The notes under the pieces: model-generated | Seen by the model: only the letters and a program-made list of their open reading frames with translations | The model's database searches: none | Told to the model about the DNA's origin: nothing | Shown here: piece after piece, positions 23,634 through 30,970 of the stretch | How positions within the stretch are numbered: the first letter of the stretch is position 1 | Layout of the letters: every line of letters begins with the position of its first letter | Made by a program: the position numbers and the translations under genes | Origin: Lachnospiraceae bacterium | GTDB taxonomy: Bacteria > Bacillota > Clostridia > Lachnospirales > Lachnospiraceae | Direction: 5' to 3' | Length of the DNA stretch: 44,680 nucleotides | Assembly (NCBI GenBank): GCA_900770225.1 | Contig: CAAGJU010000335.1 | Coordinates: 1-44,680, forward strand

Positions 23634-24569
23634 ATGATCACAACGATCACACTGAACACGTCAATCGACAAAGCTTATTTCATGGAGAATAAGATCGAAA
23701 ACGGAACGGTCATGCGCGTAGGCCGCGTACATAACACAGCGGGCGGCAAGGGCCTGAACGTAGCGAGAATCGTGCGGCTCTGCGGCAGCGAAGTGTTGGC
23801 CGGCGGTTTTGTCGGCGGATTCAACGGTTCCTATCTGACTTCATTGCTGAAGGAAGACGGCGTTCCGGAGAATTTTTATCACTGCAGCGGCGAGACGAGA
23901 AGCTGCATCAATATTCTGGATCCCGGTTACGGTTCCACAGAATATCTGGAGCCCGGGTTTGAGATCCGTCCGGAAGAGTGGAAGGAATTCAAAGAAAAAA
24001 GTTTCCCGGCATGCATCAGCAAATGCGACGTCGTGGCGATGTCCGGAAGCCTGCCGAAAGGCATCGGAAAAGATGCCTATGCCGAGCTGATCCGTCTGGC
24101 TAAGGAAGCGGGAAAAACGGTCATCCTGGATACAAGCGGCGAATCCCTGAAGAAGGGAATCGAGGCCTGCCCGGATCTGGTGAAGCCGAACAAGGACGAG
24201 ATCGAAGCACTGTTCGATATTAAGATCACATCCGGTGAGGAAACCATCAGCTACGCGAAGAAAATTCATGAAGCCGGCGTAGCATACGTAGTCATCTCCC
24301 TTGGCGGAGACGGCTCCGTCCTTGTGTGCAACGACGGTATCTACCGTGCACGCACGCCAAAGCTCAAGGTAGTCAACACCGTAGGATGCGGCGACTCCAT
24401 GATCGGTGGCTTCGCAGTCGCATTCGAGCGCCACATGAACCCGGCAGAAGCACTCAAATACGCATCATCCGTCGCATCCGCCAACGCCATGTCACCCAAC
24501 ACCGGCGATTTCGAGCAGCCGGTGTTTGAGGACATCCTCGGCAGGACAGAAGTTGAGAAAATTGGCTGA
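23634..24569 (+). CDS. PfkB-family hexose-phosphate kinase
   Basis: A 311-residue kinase of the 1-phosphofructokinase/tagatose-6-phosphate kinase branch. It begins MITTITLNTSIDKAYFME, has NTAGGKGLNVARIVRLCG near the N terminus, VKPNKDEIE in the middle, and the catalytic NTVGCGDSMIGGF motif (Cys in place of the usual Ala). I chose ATG 23634 because AAGGGAG precedes it; an earlier in-frame ATG at 23550 falls inside a tandem repeat. The sugar substrate cannot be settled from context: neighbours are surface-polysaccharide genes on one side and glyA on the other. It is a paralogue of the kinase at 12418. Confidence 0.82.
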   Translation: MITTITLNTSIDKAYFMENKIENGTVMRVGRVHNTAGGKGLNVARIVRLCGSEVLAGGFVGGFNGSYLTSLLKEDGVPENFYHCSGETRSCINILDPGYGSTEYLEPGFEIRPEEWKEFKEKSFPACISKCDVVAMSGSLPKGIGKDAYAELIRLAKEAGKTVILDTSGESLKKGIEACPDLVKPNKDEIEALFDIKITSGEETISYAKKIHEAGVAYVVISLGGDGSVLVCNDGIYRARTPKLKVVNTVGCGDSMIGGFAVAFERHMNPAEALKYASSVASANAMSPNTGDFEQPVFEDILGRTEVEKIG

Positions 24570-24628
24570 CATCTGCATATACGGGATGGAATGCGCTTCA
24601 CTGAAGTTATCGTTTTATCTAATATTAC

Positions 24629-24657
24629 GACGTTAAAAAATACAGGATTGCGACGAT
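24629..24657. repeat. Short direct duplication upstream of terminator
   Basis: The segment TTACGACGTTAAAAAATACAG is repeated almost exactly 22 bases later and merges with the left side of the terminator stem. Confidence 0.5.
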
Positions 24658-24660
24658 AAA

Positions 24661-24704
24661 AAATACAGGCACTGTCCCATCTGCGTGGGTCGGCGCCTGT
24701 ATTT
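24661..24704. terminator. Bidirectional terminator between pfkB and glyA
   Basis: AAATACAGGC at 24661-24670 pairs with GCCTGTATTT at 24695-24704, with an inner TGTCCCA/TGGGTCG stem. On the plus strand ATATAG follows; on the minus strand the stem runs into TTTTTTATCG. It can serve the convergent kinase and glyA transcripts. Confidence 0.8.
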
Positions 24705-24771
24705 ATATAGAGTATCTAAATTTCTTTTATTCACATCTGGTGGGCATGTTACCTGCAGGCCCACACAAAAA

Positions 24772-24969
24772 GACAGCTTCCGCAGATGACCGGCGAACAT
24801 TGTGCGTTTTTCGTCGTGAGCGAGCACGCTAGCTGCGGCCCGGGTGACAACCGTTCAAGCAGCAAGGCTTCTATAGAAGCCTTGCTGCGCGTTTTGTCAG
24901 AGGGCCGCAAATAAGCGCGTGCGAACGAACAGAAAAACGTACAGTGAGACGGTCGCTGTGGAAGCTGTC
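24772..24969 (-). ncRNA. Long rod-like inverted-repeat element, copy A (glyA 3' UTR)
   Basis: A 198-bp imperfect palindrome with perfect ends GACAGCTTCC/GGAAGCTGTC. The arms pair over most of their length, and the centre is a perfect 30-base palindrome (GCAGCAAGGCTTCTA and its complement, 24860-24889 region). It is about 90 per cent identical to the reverse complement of copy B at 33408-33597. In the glyA reading direction it begins 19 bases after the stop codon and precedes the terminator, so it should be part of the glyA mRNA tail. No open frame of note is conserved between copies. RNA versus DNA-level function is unresolved. Confidence 0.7.
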
Positions 24970-24988
24970 GATGTAGCGCATGTATTTT

Positions 24989-26242
24989 TTACTGATACAG
25001 CGGATACTTCTGCACAAGTGCCTGTACTTTGGCCGCAGATGCATCCTTCGTTCCCTCAAAGTCATGGATCGAATCCGCGATGCACTCCGCGATCACATCC
25101 ATATCCTCAGTCTTCATACCTCTCGTTGTGACGGCAGGTGTGCCGAGACGGAGACCGGAGGTCTGGAACGGGCTTCTCTTCTCGCCGGGCACGGTATTCT
25201 TGTTGGCTGTGATGTGAATCTCGTCGAGATTGTTCTGAAGAACCTTGCCGGTCAGATCCATATCGGAGAGATCAACAAGCATCAGGTGGTTGTCCGTGCC
25301 GCCGGAAACCAGTTTTACATCGCGCTTCAGCAGGCCGTCAGCCAGAGCCTTTGCGTTGGTGACGATGTTCTGTGCGTAGGTCCTGAACTCGGGCTTCATG
25401 GCTTCACCGAGGCATACGGCCTTGCCTGCAATGACGTGCATCAGAGGACCGCCCTGGGTGCCCGGGAAAACAGCCTTGTCGATCGCTTTTGCATATTCCT
25501 CCCTGCAGAGGATCAGGCCGCCGCGGGGTCCGCGGAGCGTCTTGTGCGTCGTCGTGGTGACGATGTCGGCATACTCTACCGGGTTCGGATGAAGCCCGCC
25601 TGCCACAAGACCGGCGATATGAGCCATATCAACCATCAGGATGGCGCCGCAGGCATCAGCTGCCTCACGGAATTTCTTGAAATCAATGATGCGCGGATAA
25701 GCGGAAGCGCCGGCAATGATCAGCTTCGGTTTCTCGCGCTCAGCGGTCTCGATCAGCTTGTCATAATCAATGCGTCCGGTCTCCGGGTCAACGCCGTAGG
25801 CAACGACGTTAAAATATTTACCGGAAATATTCACAGGTGATCCGTGGGTGAGATGTCCGCCCTCGGAGAGGTTCATGCCCATGATCTTGTCGCCGGGCTG
25901 AAGCAGTCCGAAGTATACAGCTGTATTGGCCTGTGCGCCGGAGTGCGGCTGCACGTTGGCGTGCTCTGCGCCGAACAGCTTGCAGGCGCGCTGTCTTGCG
26001 ATTTCCTCTACCTCATCAACAAACTGGCATCCGCCGTAGTATCTTTTTCCCGGATAGCCCTCGGCGTATTTGTTTGTGAGTACGCTTCCCATGGCTGCCA
26101 TCACGGCGGGGGAAACGATGTTCTCGGAGGCGATCAGCTCGATCGTATCGCGCTGGCGTCCGAGCTCACGCTCCATGGCTCCGCCGACCTCCGGGTCTTT
26201 CTCTGCAACGAATCCAATCGTATCCATCAGATCACTGTACAT
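24989..26242 (-). CDS. glyA: Serine hydroxymethyltransferase
   Basis: A 417-residue PLP enzyme that interconverts serine and glycine while charging tetrahydrofolate with a one-carbon unit, in the cytosol. Signatures: RQRDTIELIASENIVSP near residue 30, YAEGYPGKRYYGG near 60, HVxxHSGAQAN-type segment (NVQPHSGAQANTAVY), MVDMAHIAGLVAGG and the PLP-lysine motif TTTTHKTLRGPRGG. Length is standard. AAAAGGAG lies about ten bases before the ATG. It is divergent from the ACT-domain gene with overlapping promoters, and its 3' UTR carries the rod-like element and a terminator. Confidence 0.97.
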   Translation of the reverse strand: MYSDLMDTIGFVAEKDPEVGGAMERELGRQRDTIELIASENIVSPAVMAAMGSVLTNKYAEGYPGKRYYGGCQFVDEVEEIARQRACKLFGAEHANVQPHSGAQANTAVYFGLLQPGDKIMGMNLSEGGHLTHGSPVNISGKYFNVVAYGVDPETGRIDYDKLIETAEREKPKLIIAGASAYPRIIDFKKFREAADACGAILMVDMAHIAGLVAGGLHPNPVEYADIVTTTTHKTLRGPRGGLILCREEYAKAIDKAVFPGTQGGPLMHVIAGKAVCLGEAMKPEFRTYAQNIVTNAKALADGLLKRDVKLVSGGTDNHLMLVDLSDMDLTGKVLQNNLDEIHITANKNTVPGEKRSPFQTSGLRLGTPAVTTRGMKTEDMDVIAECIADSIHDFEGTKDASAAKVQALVQKYPLYQ

Positions 26243-26305
26243 GTCGGTTTATCTCCTTTTCGTACTGCAGTTCTGTCTGAATGATGTTTTCGGGATGCAA
26301 AAGTA

Positions 26306-26334
26306 ATTATACAAAAGAGGGAAACCCTTGACAA
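26306..26334 (-). promoter_or_regulatory. Promoter of glyA
   Basis: On the minus strand TTGTCA (26334-26329) and TATAAT (26311-26306) are exactly 17 bases apart, about 65 bases before the glyA start. The -35 box is the reverse complement of almost the same bases that form the -35 box of the divergent gene. Confidence 0.78.
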
Positions 26335-26357
26335 TTGCTTTTTGACTGGCATACAGT
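26328..26357 (+). promoter_or_regulatory. Promoter of ACT-domain gene
   Basis: TTGACA at 26328-26333 and TACAGT at 26352-26357 with an 18-base spacer. It shares its -35 bases with the divergent glyA promoter (the shared heptamer is TTGACAA). Confidence 0.7.
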
Positions 26358-26396
26358 TTTATCGTTGCGTTCAGAATAATTTTTGGAGGAAAATAA

Positions 26397-26807
26397 ATGG
26401 TACAGCAGATCTCTGTTTTTGCGGAAAATACGAAGGGCGCCATGCGCCGGATCACCGATGCGATCCATGAGGCCGATGTAAATATCATCGCACTCGTCAC
26501 CAATGACAGTGCGGAGTTCGGTATCGTGCGCATGATCGTGGATGATTCGGAGAAGGCGGCAAAGGCGCTGAAGGACGCGGGATATCAGGTGCACTGTGAT
26601 GATGTACTCGGCGTCGAGATGGATGACACGCCCGGCGGTCTGAATGCCGTGCTGAAGGCGATCGAGGACAGCAACACCAATATCGATTACCTCTACATTT
26701 CCTATGACCGGAAACGTTCCATGCCGATCGCGATCATTCATACGCAGGAGCTTCCGGAACTGGAAGAGTGCCTGACGTATAATCATTTTCACATTTATAA
26801 CGAGTGA
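26397..26807 (+). CDS. Tandem ACT-domain protein
   Basis: A 136-residue protein made of two ACT domains and nothing else. The first begins QQISVFAENTKGAMRRITDAI with the usual strand-helix start and a GIVRMIVDD strand; the second covers VLGVEMDDTPGGLNAVLKAI and IDYLYISYD. ACT domains bind amino acids and act as regulatory sensors. Lacking a catalytic or DNA-binding domain, it likely regulates a partner protein or transporter. Its divergent position beside glyA suggests a serine/glycine link, which is inference. TTGGAGG lies before the ATG. The hydrolase gene overlaps its stop codon. Confidence 0.88.
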   Translation: MVQQISVFAENTKGAMRRITDAIHEADVNIIALVTNDSAEFGIVRMIVDDSEKAAKALKDAGYQVHCDDVLGVEMDDTPGGLNAVLKAIEDSNTNIDYLYISYDRKRSMPIAIIHTQELPELEECLTYNHFHIYNE

Positions 26808-27751
26808 ATGCCGGCATGATTGTTTTTATCGTCATTCTTATTACGCTGTTTATCCTGCTGATGCTGATCGTGAACGGCATCTACCGGATGGCTTTCTACA
26901 ACTCGGACGCAGCAAAAAATGCACGCTACAAGCTTCCGGCGGGCACACAGTACGATGTGATACGGGACCAGATGACGGCGCTGGTCGAGGCGGCTGTCAG
27001 GGTTCCCTGCCTTGAAGTTAGGACGGAATCTTATGACGGGCTGAAGCTTTTTGCCCGCTGGTATGACATCCGGCCCGGCGCTCCGGTGATTCTGATGTTT
27101 CACGGATGGAAGGGCGGATCCTTAAGGGACATGGCGGGTGCTCATAAGATCGCGCGGGAGAACGGCTACAACATTCTGCTGGTCGATGAGCGTGCGCACG
27201 GACTGAGCGGCGGACATCAGATCACGTTCGGCGTGAAGGAGCGGTATGACGTTCTGACGTGGTGTGACTGGATCCTGGATCACTGCGGCAGAGATACGGA
27301 GATCATCCTGTCCGGCGTCTCCATGGGAGGCGCAGTGGTGCTGATGGCGTCTGATCTGAAGCTGCCGGAGCAGGTGAAGGGAATCATCGCCGATTCCGCT
27401 TTTGCCTCACCGCGTTCCATCATCTGCAAGGTGGCGGCGGACAAGGGCATATCCGGAAAAATTGCCTGGCCCTTTGTGTATATGGCGGCCAGGCTGTTTG
27501 CACATTTTGACCCCAATGCCTCGAGTTCTCTGGAAGCGGTGAAGCATACGGATATCCCTGTTCTGCTGATCCACGGGACGGAAGACCGTTTCGTCCCGTG
27601 CGAGATGAGCAGAGAGATCTGCGACTGCTGCCGCTCGGAATGCCGGCTGGAAATTTTTGAGGGCGCTATGCACGGCGTGAGCTACTGCATCGATACGGAG
27701 CGGTACACGAAGGCTGTGCTGGATTTCGTGCGACATGTAACAGAAAGATGA
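26804..27751 (+). CDS. Membrane-anchored alpha/beta hydrolase
   Basis: A 315-residue alpha/beta hydrolase with an N-terminal membrane anchor (VFIVILITLFILLMLIVNGIY). Catalytic signs: MFHGWKGG near residue 98 (oxyanion hole), GVSMGGA with the nucleophile Ser near 170, GTEDRFVP carrying the Asp near 260 and AMHGVSY carrying the His near 290. Family members include BAAT-like and cinnamoyl-ester-type hydrolases; the substrate is unknown. GTG 26804 overlaps the stop of the ACT gene (GTGA) and the two are probably one operon; ATG 26816 is an equally possible start. Confidence 0.82.
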   Translation: MNAGMIVFIVILITLFILLMLIVNGIYRMAFYNSDAAKNARYKLPAGTQYDVIRDQMTALVEAAVRVPCLEVRTESYDGLKLFARWYDIRPGAPVILMFHGWKGGSLRDMAGAHKIARENGYNILLVDERAHGLSGGHQITFGVKERYDVLTWCDWILDHCGRDTEIILSGVSMGGAVVLMASDLKLPEQVKGIIADSAFASPRSIICKVAADKGISGKIAWPFVYMAARLFAHFDPNASSSLEAVKHTDIPVLLIHGTEDRFVPCEMSREICDCCRSECRLEIFEGAMHGVSYCIDTERYTKAVLDFVRHVTER

Positions 27752-27811
27752 GTGTCCGAATATTTTTTCACATCGCAGACGCTTACCCGGAAAAAAGAAT
27801 AGCATACATGG

Positions 27812-27858
27812 AAAGCCGGTTCTCCGTACTGTATCTGCAACAGCGGAGAACCGGCTTT
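27812..27858. terminator. Hairpin terminator between hydrolase and rhaD
   Basis: A perfect 15-bp stem AAAGCCGGTTCTCCG (27812-27826) with its complement at 27844-27858, loop of 17. Only short T-runs follow in either direction. It lies between two convergent genes and is likely bidirectional. Confidence 0.7.
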
Positions 27859-27934
27859 ACTGTATGCCACAGGAGCTGCGAAGCGACCGGGCGGTTTGTT
27901 TCATCTTGTACTGGGGTGTGAATCAGGCACCTGA

Positions 27935-28768
27935 TCAGTCGTATTTCTCGTAAAGAAACCGCTCTGGCAGCGTTACATGGAAGCCTTCTGCCACCTCCCT
28001 GAGATCCTGTGCGGTGATCGTCTGCAGTTTGTTCGGCGTCACGGAGAGAACCTTCAGCAGGATCTCAGCGGATTTTTCCACGGTGTGCATCAGACCGAAG
28101 GTGAGGTCGAAATCCTCGCCGGCACAGAACATGCCGTGATGCGCCCAGATGACAATGTCGTATTTTTCCATCAGCTTGCTGGTCGCAATACCGATCTCCT
28201 TGCCGCCCGGTACCATCCACGGTAAGACGCCGACGCCGTCAGGGAAGACGACAGGGCATTCTGTCGCGGATTCCCAGAGCTGCCTGGTGAAGACCTCGTC
28301 CTTCAGCGGAAGGATGAAGGTCAGGGCAATGATGTTTGTCGTGTGTGCGTGGTAGATTACGCGGTAACGTCCGTCCGTCAGTTTCTTTTTTACCTCATGA
28401 TTCAGCAGATGCGTGGGCAGCTCGCTGGTAGGGCCACCGCCTTCTACGAGACCCCAGCGGATGCGATAATTCTCACCTTTGTCGTCGAGCTCGATGATCG
28501 CAAGGCAGGCCTCCGGGTCGACGGCGATGTTTCTGAAATACTTGCCGGTACCTGTCACGAGGAAAAATTCACCTGCCAGGTCCGGTACAGAGCAGCCGAT
28601 CGGAACCCAGTCCTTGTTATCGTTCAGACGGGGACGGATGTCCTCCACTTCTTCCGGTTTCAGGCGGTACGAAAGGTTTCCGCCGTTTCTCTCATGCCAG
28701 CCCTGTTTATAGCCGTCATCGGCCATTTTGATAAATCCGCGCATAAATTTTGTATCAAGAACCTTCAT
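27935..28768 (-). CDS. rhaD: Rhamnulose-1-phosphate aldolase
   Basis: A 277-residue class II aldolase that splits L-rhamnulose-1-phosphate into dihydroxyacetone phosphate and L-lactaldehyde. Evidence: HERNGGNLSYRL near residue 27, FLVTGTGKYFRN near 70, the zinc-ligand YHAHTTN motif near 140, and IWAHHGMFCAGE near 210, all typical of RhaD. Full length. An AGGAAAGGA site precedes the ATG. No rhamnose isomerase, kinase or transporter is adjacent, so the rest of the pathway must be elsewhere. The 595-base gap upstream holds a palindromic site at 28980 and a cluster of inverted repeats. Confidence 0.92.
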   Translation of the reverse strand: MKVLDTKFMRGFIKMADDGYKQGWHERNGGNLSYRLKPEEVEDIRPRLNDNKDWVPIGCSVPDLAGEFFLVTGTGKYFRNIAVDPEACLAIIELDDKGENYRIRWGLVEGGGPTSELPTHLLNHEVKKKLTDGRYRVIYHAHTTNIIALTFILPLKDEVFTRQLWESATECPVVFPDGVGVLPWMVPGGKEIGIATSKLMEKYDIVIWAHHGMFCAGEDFDLTFGLMHTVEKSAEILLKVLSVTPNKLQTITAQDLREVAEGFHVTLPERFLYEKYD

Positions 28769-28979
28769 CGTATATCCTTCCTTTCCTGGGACAATCAGCC
28801 TGATGCCTGAGATGGCATATATGTAATGATGATGTCTGTAGTATGAAGCTGCTCAGGTATGAGGCTGCTTAGTTTACTGAAGATTGGAGCGGATGCAGGG
28901 CACATGACTGTGACTTTTTGTAGCTGCCTCTCGCTTCATCCGTAATATAACACCAATCCCACATTAAAACAACATAAAA

Positions 28980-28996
28980 CAACATATAAAATGTTG
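28980..28996. promoter_or_regulatory. Palindromic operator candidate
   Basis: CAACAT at 28980-28985 and ATGTTG at 28991-28996 form a perfect inverted repeat around ATAAA; another ACAACAT half-site lies 11 bases upstream. It lies in an AT-rich patch about 210 bases upstream of rhaD, a plausible site for a sugar-responsive regulator, but the regulator is not identified. Confidence 0.4.
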
Positions 28997-29103
28997 ATTT
29001 ATGATGTTTTTACAGGATAACGATGTTGAGATTATGTGGAATTGTGCATGTTGTATATCCCGGTCAGGTGTCATACAGTTCAGCCGCTGCCAAAGCCACG
29101 GAA

Positions 29104-29181
29104 TACATGGAGACTCCCGGGTGATCATCGCTCTGTCGAGGCTGGAAGTCCCATGTGTAACAGTGACCGGCCAGGAGTGAA
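29104..29181. repeat. R3 repeat, copy b, with inverted partner
   Basis: The stretch 29143-29181 matches 14366-14405. Just upstream, ACATGGAGACTCCC at 29105-29118 is an inverted relative of GGAAGTCCCATGT, so the pair forms an imperfect foldback structure. Confidence 0.55.
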
Positions 29182-29217
29182 CCTTATCATTTGACCCGTG
29201 CTGATTCGGCCGGGAGG

Positions 29218-29245
29218 TTGATTCCGTGAACAGATTTGCTATAAT
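29218..29245 (+). promoter_or_regulatory. Promoter of small alarmone synthetase gene
   Basis: TTGATT at 29218-29223 and TATAAT at 29240-29245 with a 16-base spacer, about 120 bases before the ATG. The leader then contains a 38-bp tandem duplication. Confidence 0.6.
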
Positions 29246-29261
29246 CATTGAATGTGGCATT

Positions 29262-29338
29262 GGACATGGAATGATCCGGTCACTGTGAATATGGCATGAT
29301 GGCATGGAATGAACCGGCCACTGCTAATATGGTAGAAA
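29262..29338. repeat. 38-bp direct duplication in leader
   Basis: Two units sharing CATGGAATGA, CCGG(T/C)CACTG and AATATGG are placed head to tail in the leader of the alarmone synthetase gene. The CCGGTCACTGT core is the reverse complement of ACAGTGACCGG in the R3 repeat at 29160-29170. Confidence 0.65.
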
Positions 29339-29362
29339 GTTCATTTGACAGGTAAGTAATTT

Positions 29363-29959
29363 ATGGCAGAGAGCATATACGGTGACAATCTACCCCGGAT
29401 GCAGAGCGTCATGAAACGGCTGGAGGATCGCATCTCGGAGATCCGGGAGGAACTGAAAAAGAAGTACGGCAGTGATCCTGTGGAGCACTGTCTCTCCCGA
29501 ATCAAATCGGAGGAGAGTATGCGTGAGAAATGTCGCCGCAAGGGGCTCCCTGAGACCGAGGAATCGGCGCTCGGCGTGCTCACGGATGCGATCGGACTCC
29601 GCATTGTCTGTGCTTTCGTGGAGGATGTATATACGATCCGCGACTATCTGGCGGCCATGCCTGACTGCACGGTTGTGCAGGAAAAAGATTATATTCGTCA
29701 CGCCAAGCCCAACGGCTATCGCAGCTATCACATGATCCTGAGAGTGGACGATGCGTATTATGCCGAGATCCAGCTCAGAACCATATCCATGGATACCTGG
29801 GCTGCGCTGGAACACCATCTGAAGTATAAAAAGAATCCGGCTGCCAATACCGACCTTCTCGTTCGTGAGCTGAAACGCTGCGCGGATGAACTGGCCGCGA
29901 CGGACATGTCGATGCAGACGCTGCGCAACATGATCTACCGTGATGAGCTGCCGGAATAA
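29363..29959 (+). CDS. Small alarmone synthetase (RelA/SpoT domain)
   Basis: A 198-residue single-domain (p)ppGpp synthetase of the RelQ/RelP/YwaC type, with no hydrolase, TGS or ACT domain. The synthetase core is seen as DAIGLRIVCAFVEDVY near residue 88, KPNGYRSYHMIL near 114 (G-loop and nucleotide contacts) and YAEIQLRTISMDTWAALEH near 133. It makes alarmone from GTP/GDP and ATP in response to stress, usually under transcriptional control. The ribosome site is weak (AGGTAAG). A response-regulator gene follows 110 bases later. Confidence 0.93.
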   Translation: MAESIYGDNLPRMQSVMKRLEDRISEIREELKKKYGSDPVEHCLSRIKSEESMREKCRRKGLPETEESALGVLTDAIGLRIVCAFVEDVYTIRDYLAAMPDCTVVQEKDYIRHAKPNGYRSYHMILRVDDAYYAEIQLRTISMDTWAALEHHLKYKKNPAANTDLLVRELKRCADELAATDMSMQTLRNMIYRDELPE

Positions 29960-30068
29960 GCATGTACCTGACGCGGGAGCTGCGGAGCAGGCGCGGCGGG
30001 CGACAGGTTTCATACAGGACTGTGCGTTTTTTTCGCATGGCGCTGATTAAAAATGTAATGAGGAAAAA

Positions 30069-30767
30069 ATGAAGATATTACTCGCGGAAGATACCAGAGA
30101 TCTGAACCGCGCAGAAACGGCTGTGCTCACCATGCAGGGGTACGCTGTCGATTCTGTCTATGACGGCGAAGAAGCACTGGATCTCATAGAAAAAAACGGC
30201 TATGATGCCATTATTCTGGACATCATGATGCCGAAGAAAGACGGCATGACGGTGCTGAAGGAACTGAGGTCCCGCAACATCGTGACGCCGGTGCTGATGC
30301 TGACAGCGAAGTCGGAGATCGACGACCGCGTAGAGGGACTCGATTCCGGTGCCGATGATTACCTGACAAAGCCGTTTGCCATGAAAGAACTGATCGCCCG
30401 CGTGAAGGCGATGACGAGGCGGAGAACTGCATACAGCACCACGGAGCTGAAGTGCGGCGACATTGTTCTTAATGCTGAATCCCAGGAACTCACATCTGAA
30501 AATACCGTCCGGCTCTCCGTCAGGGAACTTGAGCTGATGCAGACGCTCATCCTGAACCGTGATAAAGCGCTGTCCACGGAGTATCTGATCGAACATGTAT
30601 GGGCGGATGAAAAAGATCTGCCGGAGGATGCCGAATCACAGAAGGACATCGTCTGGCTGTACATCAATTATCTGAAAAGCAAACTGGCTTATATCAATTC
30701 CCGTGTTGACATTATGGGAGAGCGCGGCGGCGCCTTCCAGATCTATCTGCGCGCGGAAAGTTCATGA
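30069..30767 (+). CDS. OmpR/PhoB-type response regulator, orphan
   Basis: A 232-residue two-component response regulator. The receiver domain has LLAEDTRDL (acidic pocket), phosphoacceptor Asp51 in ILDIMMPKKDG, MLTAKS (Thr switch) and DDYLTKPF (Lys). The C-terminal winged helix starts near residue 130 with LSVRELELMQTLILNRDKALS and continues to a WLYINYLKSKLAYI recognition region. No histidine kinase gene is adjacent on either side, so it is an orphan here. GAGGAAAAA precedes the ATG. Targets are unknown; the small alarmone synthetase gene before it may be co-transcribed. Confidence 0.93.
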   Translation: MKILLAEDTRDLNRAETAVLTMQGYAVDSVYDGEEALDLIEKNGYDAIILDIMMPKKDGMTVLKELRSRNIVTPVLMLTAKSEIDDRVEGLDSGADDYLTKPFAMKELIARVKAMTRRRTAYSTTELKCGDIVLNAESQELTSENTVRLSVRELELMQTLILNRDKALSTEYLIEHVWADEKDLPEDAESQKDIVWLYINYLKSKLAYINSRVDIMGERGGAFQIYLRAESS

Positions 30768-30773
30768 TATATT

Positions 30774-30880
30774 GCAGAGTGTGAATAACTGCAGATATTC
30801 TGCATATCGCAGAGTTTGAGCAGCTGCAGATATGCACATCACAGAGCATTTGCAGCTACAGATTTATATATGTATATATC
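30774..30880. repeat. Degenerate 32-36 bp tandem repeat upstream of leuS
   Basis: Three decaying units start at about 30774, 30809 and 30841, each with GCAGAG followed by a CTGCAGATAT core. The array fills the first half of the 204-base gap between the regulator gene and leuS. Confidence 0.6.
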
Positions 30881-30970
30881 GCGGTGGATCATCAGCTGCG
30901 AATATCAGTCAGGTCTGCCGGCGCAGAATCGTATGACACAGCCGGATGACAGGAAAGGTGGTAACAGACA

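Noticed and set aside
30774..30970. A T-box leader for leuS
   Set aside because: The conserved T-box core and a specifier loop are not found; CGCGGTGG at about 30879 is in the wrong form. The region holds degenerate repeats instead.
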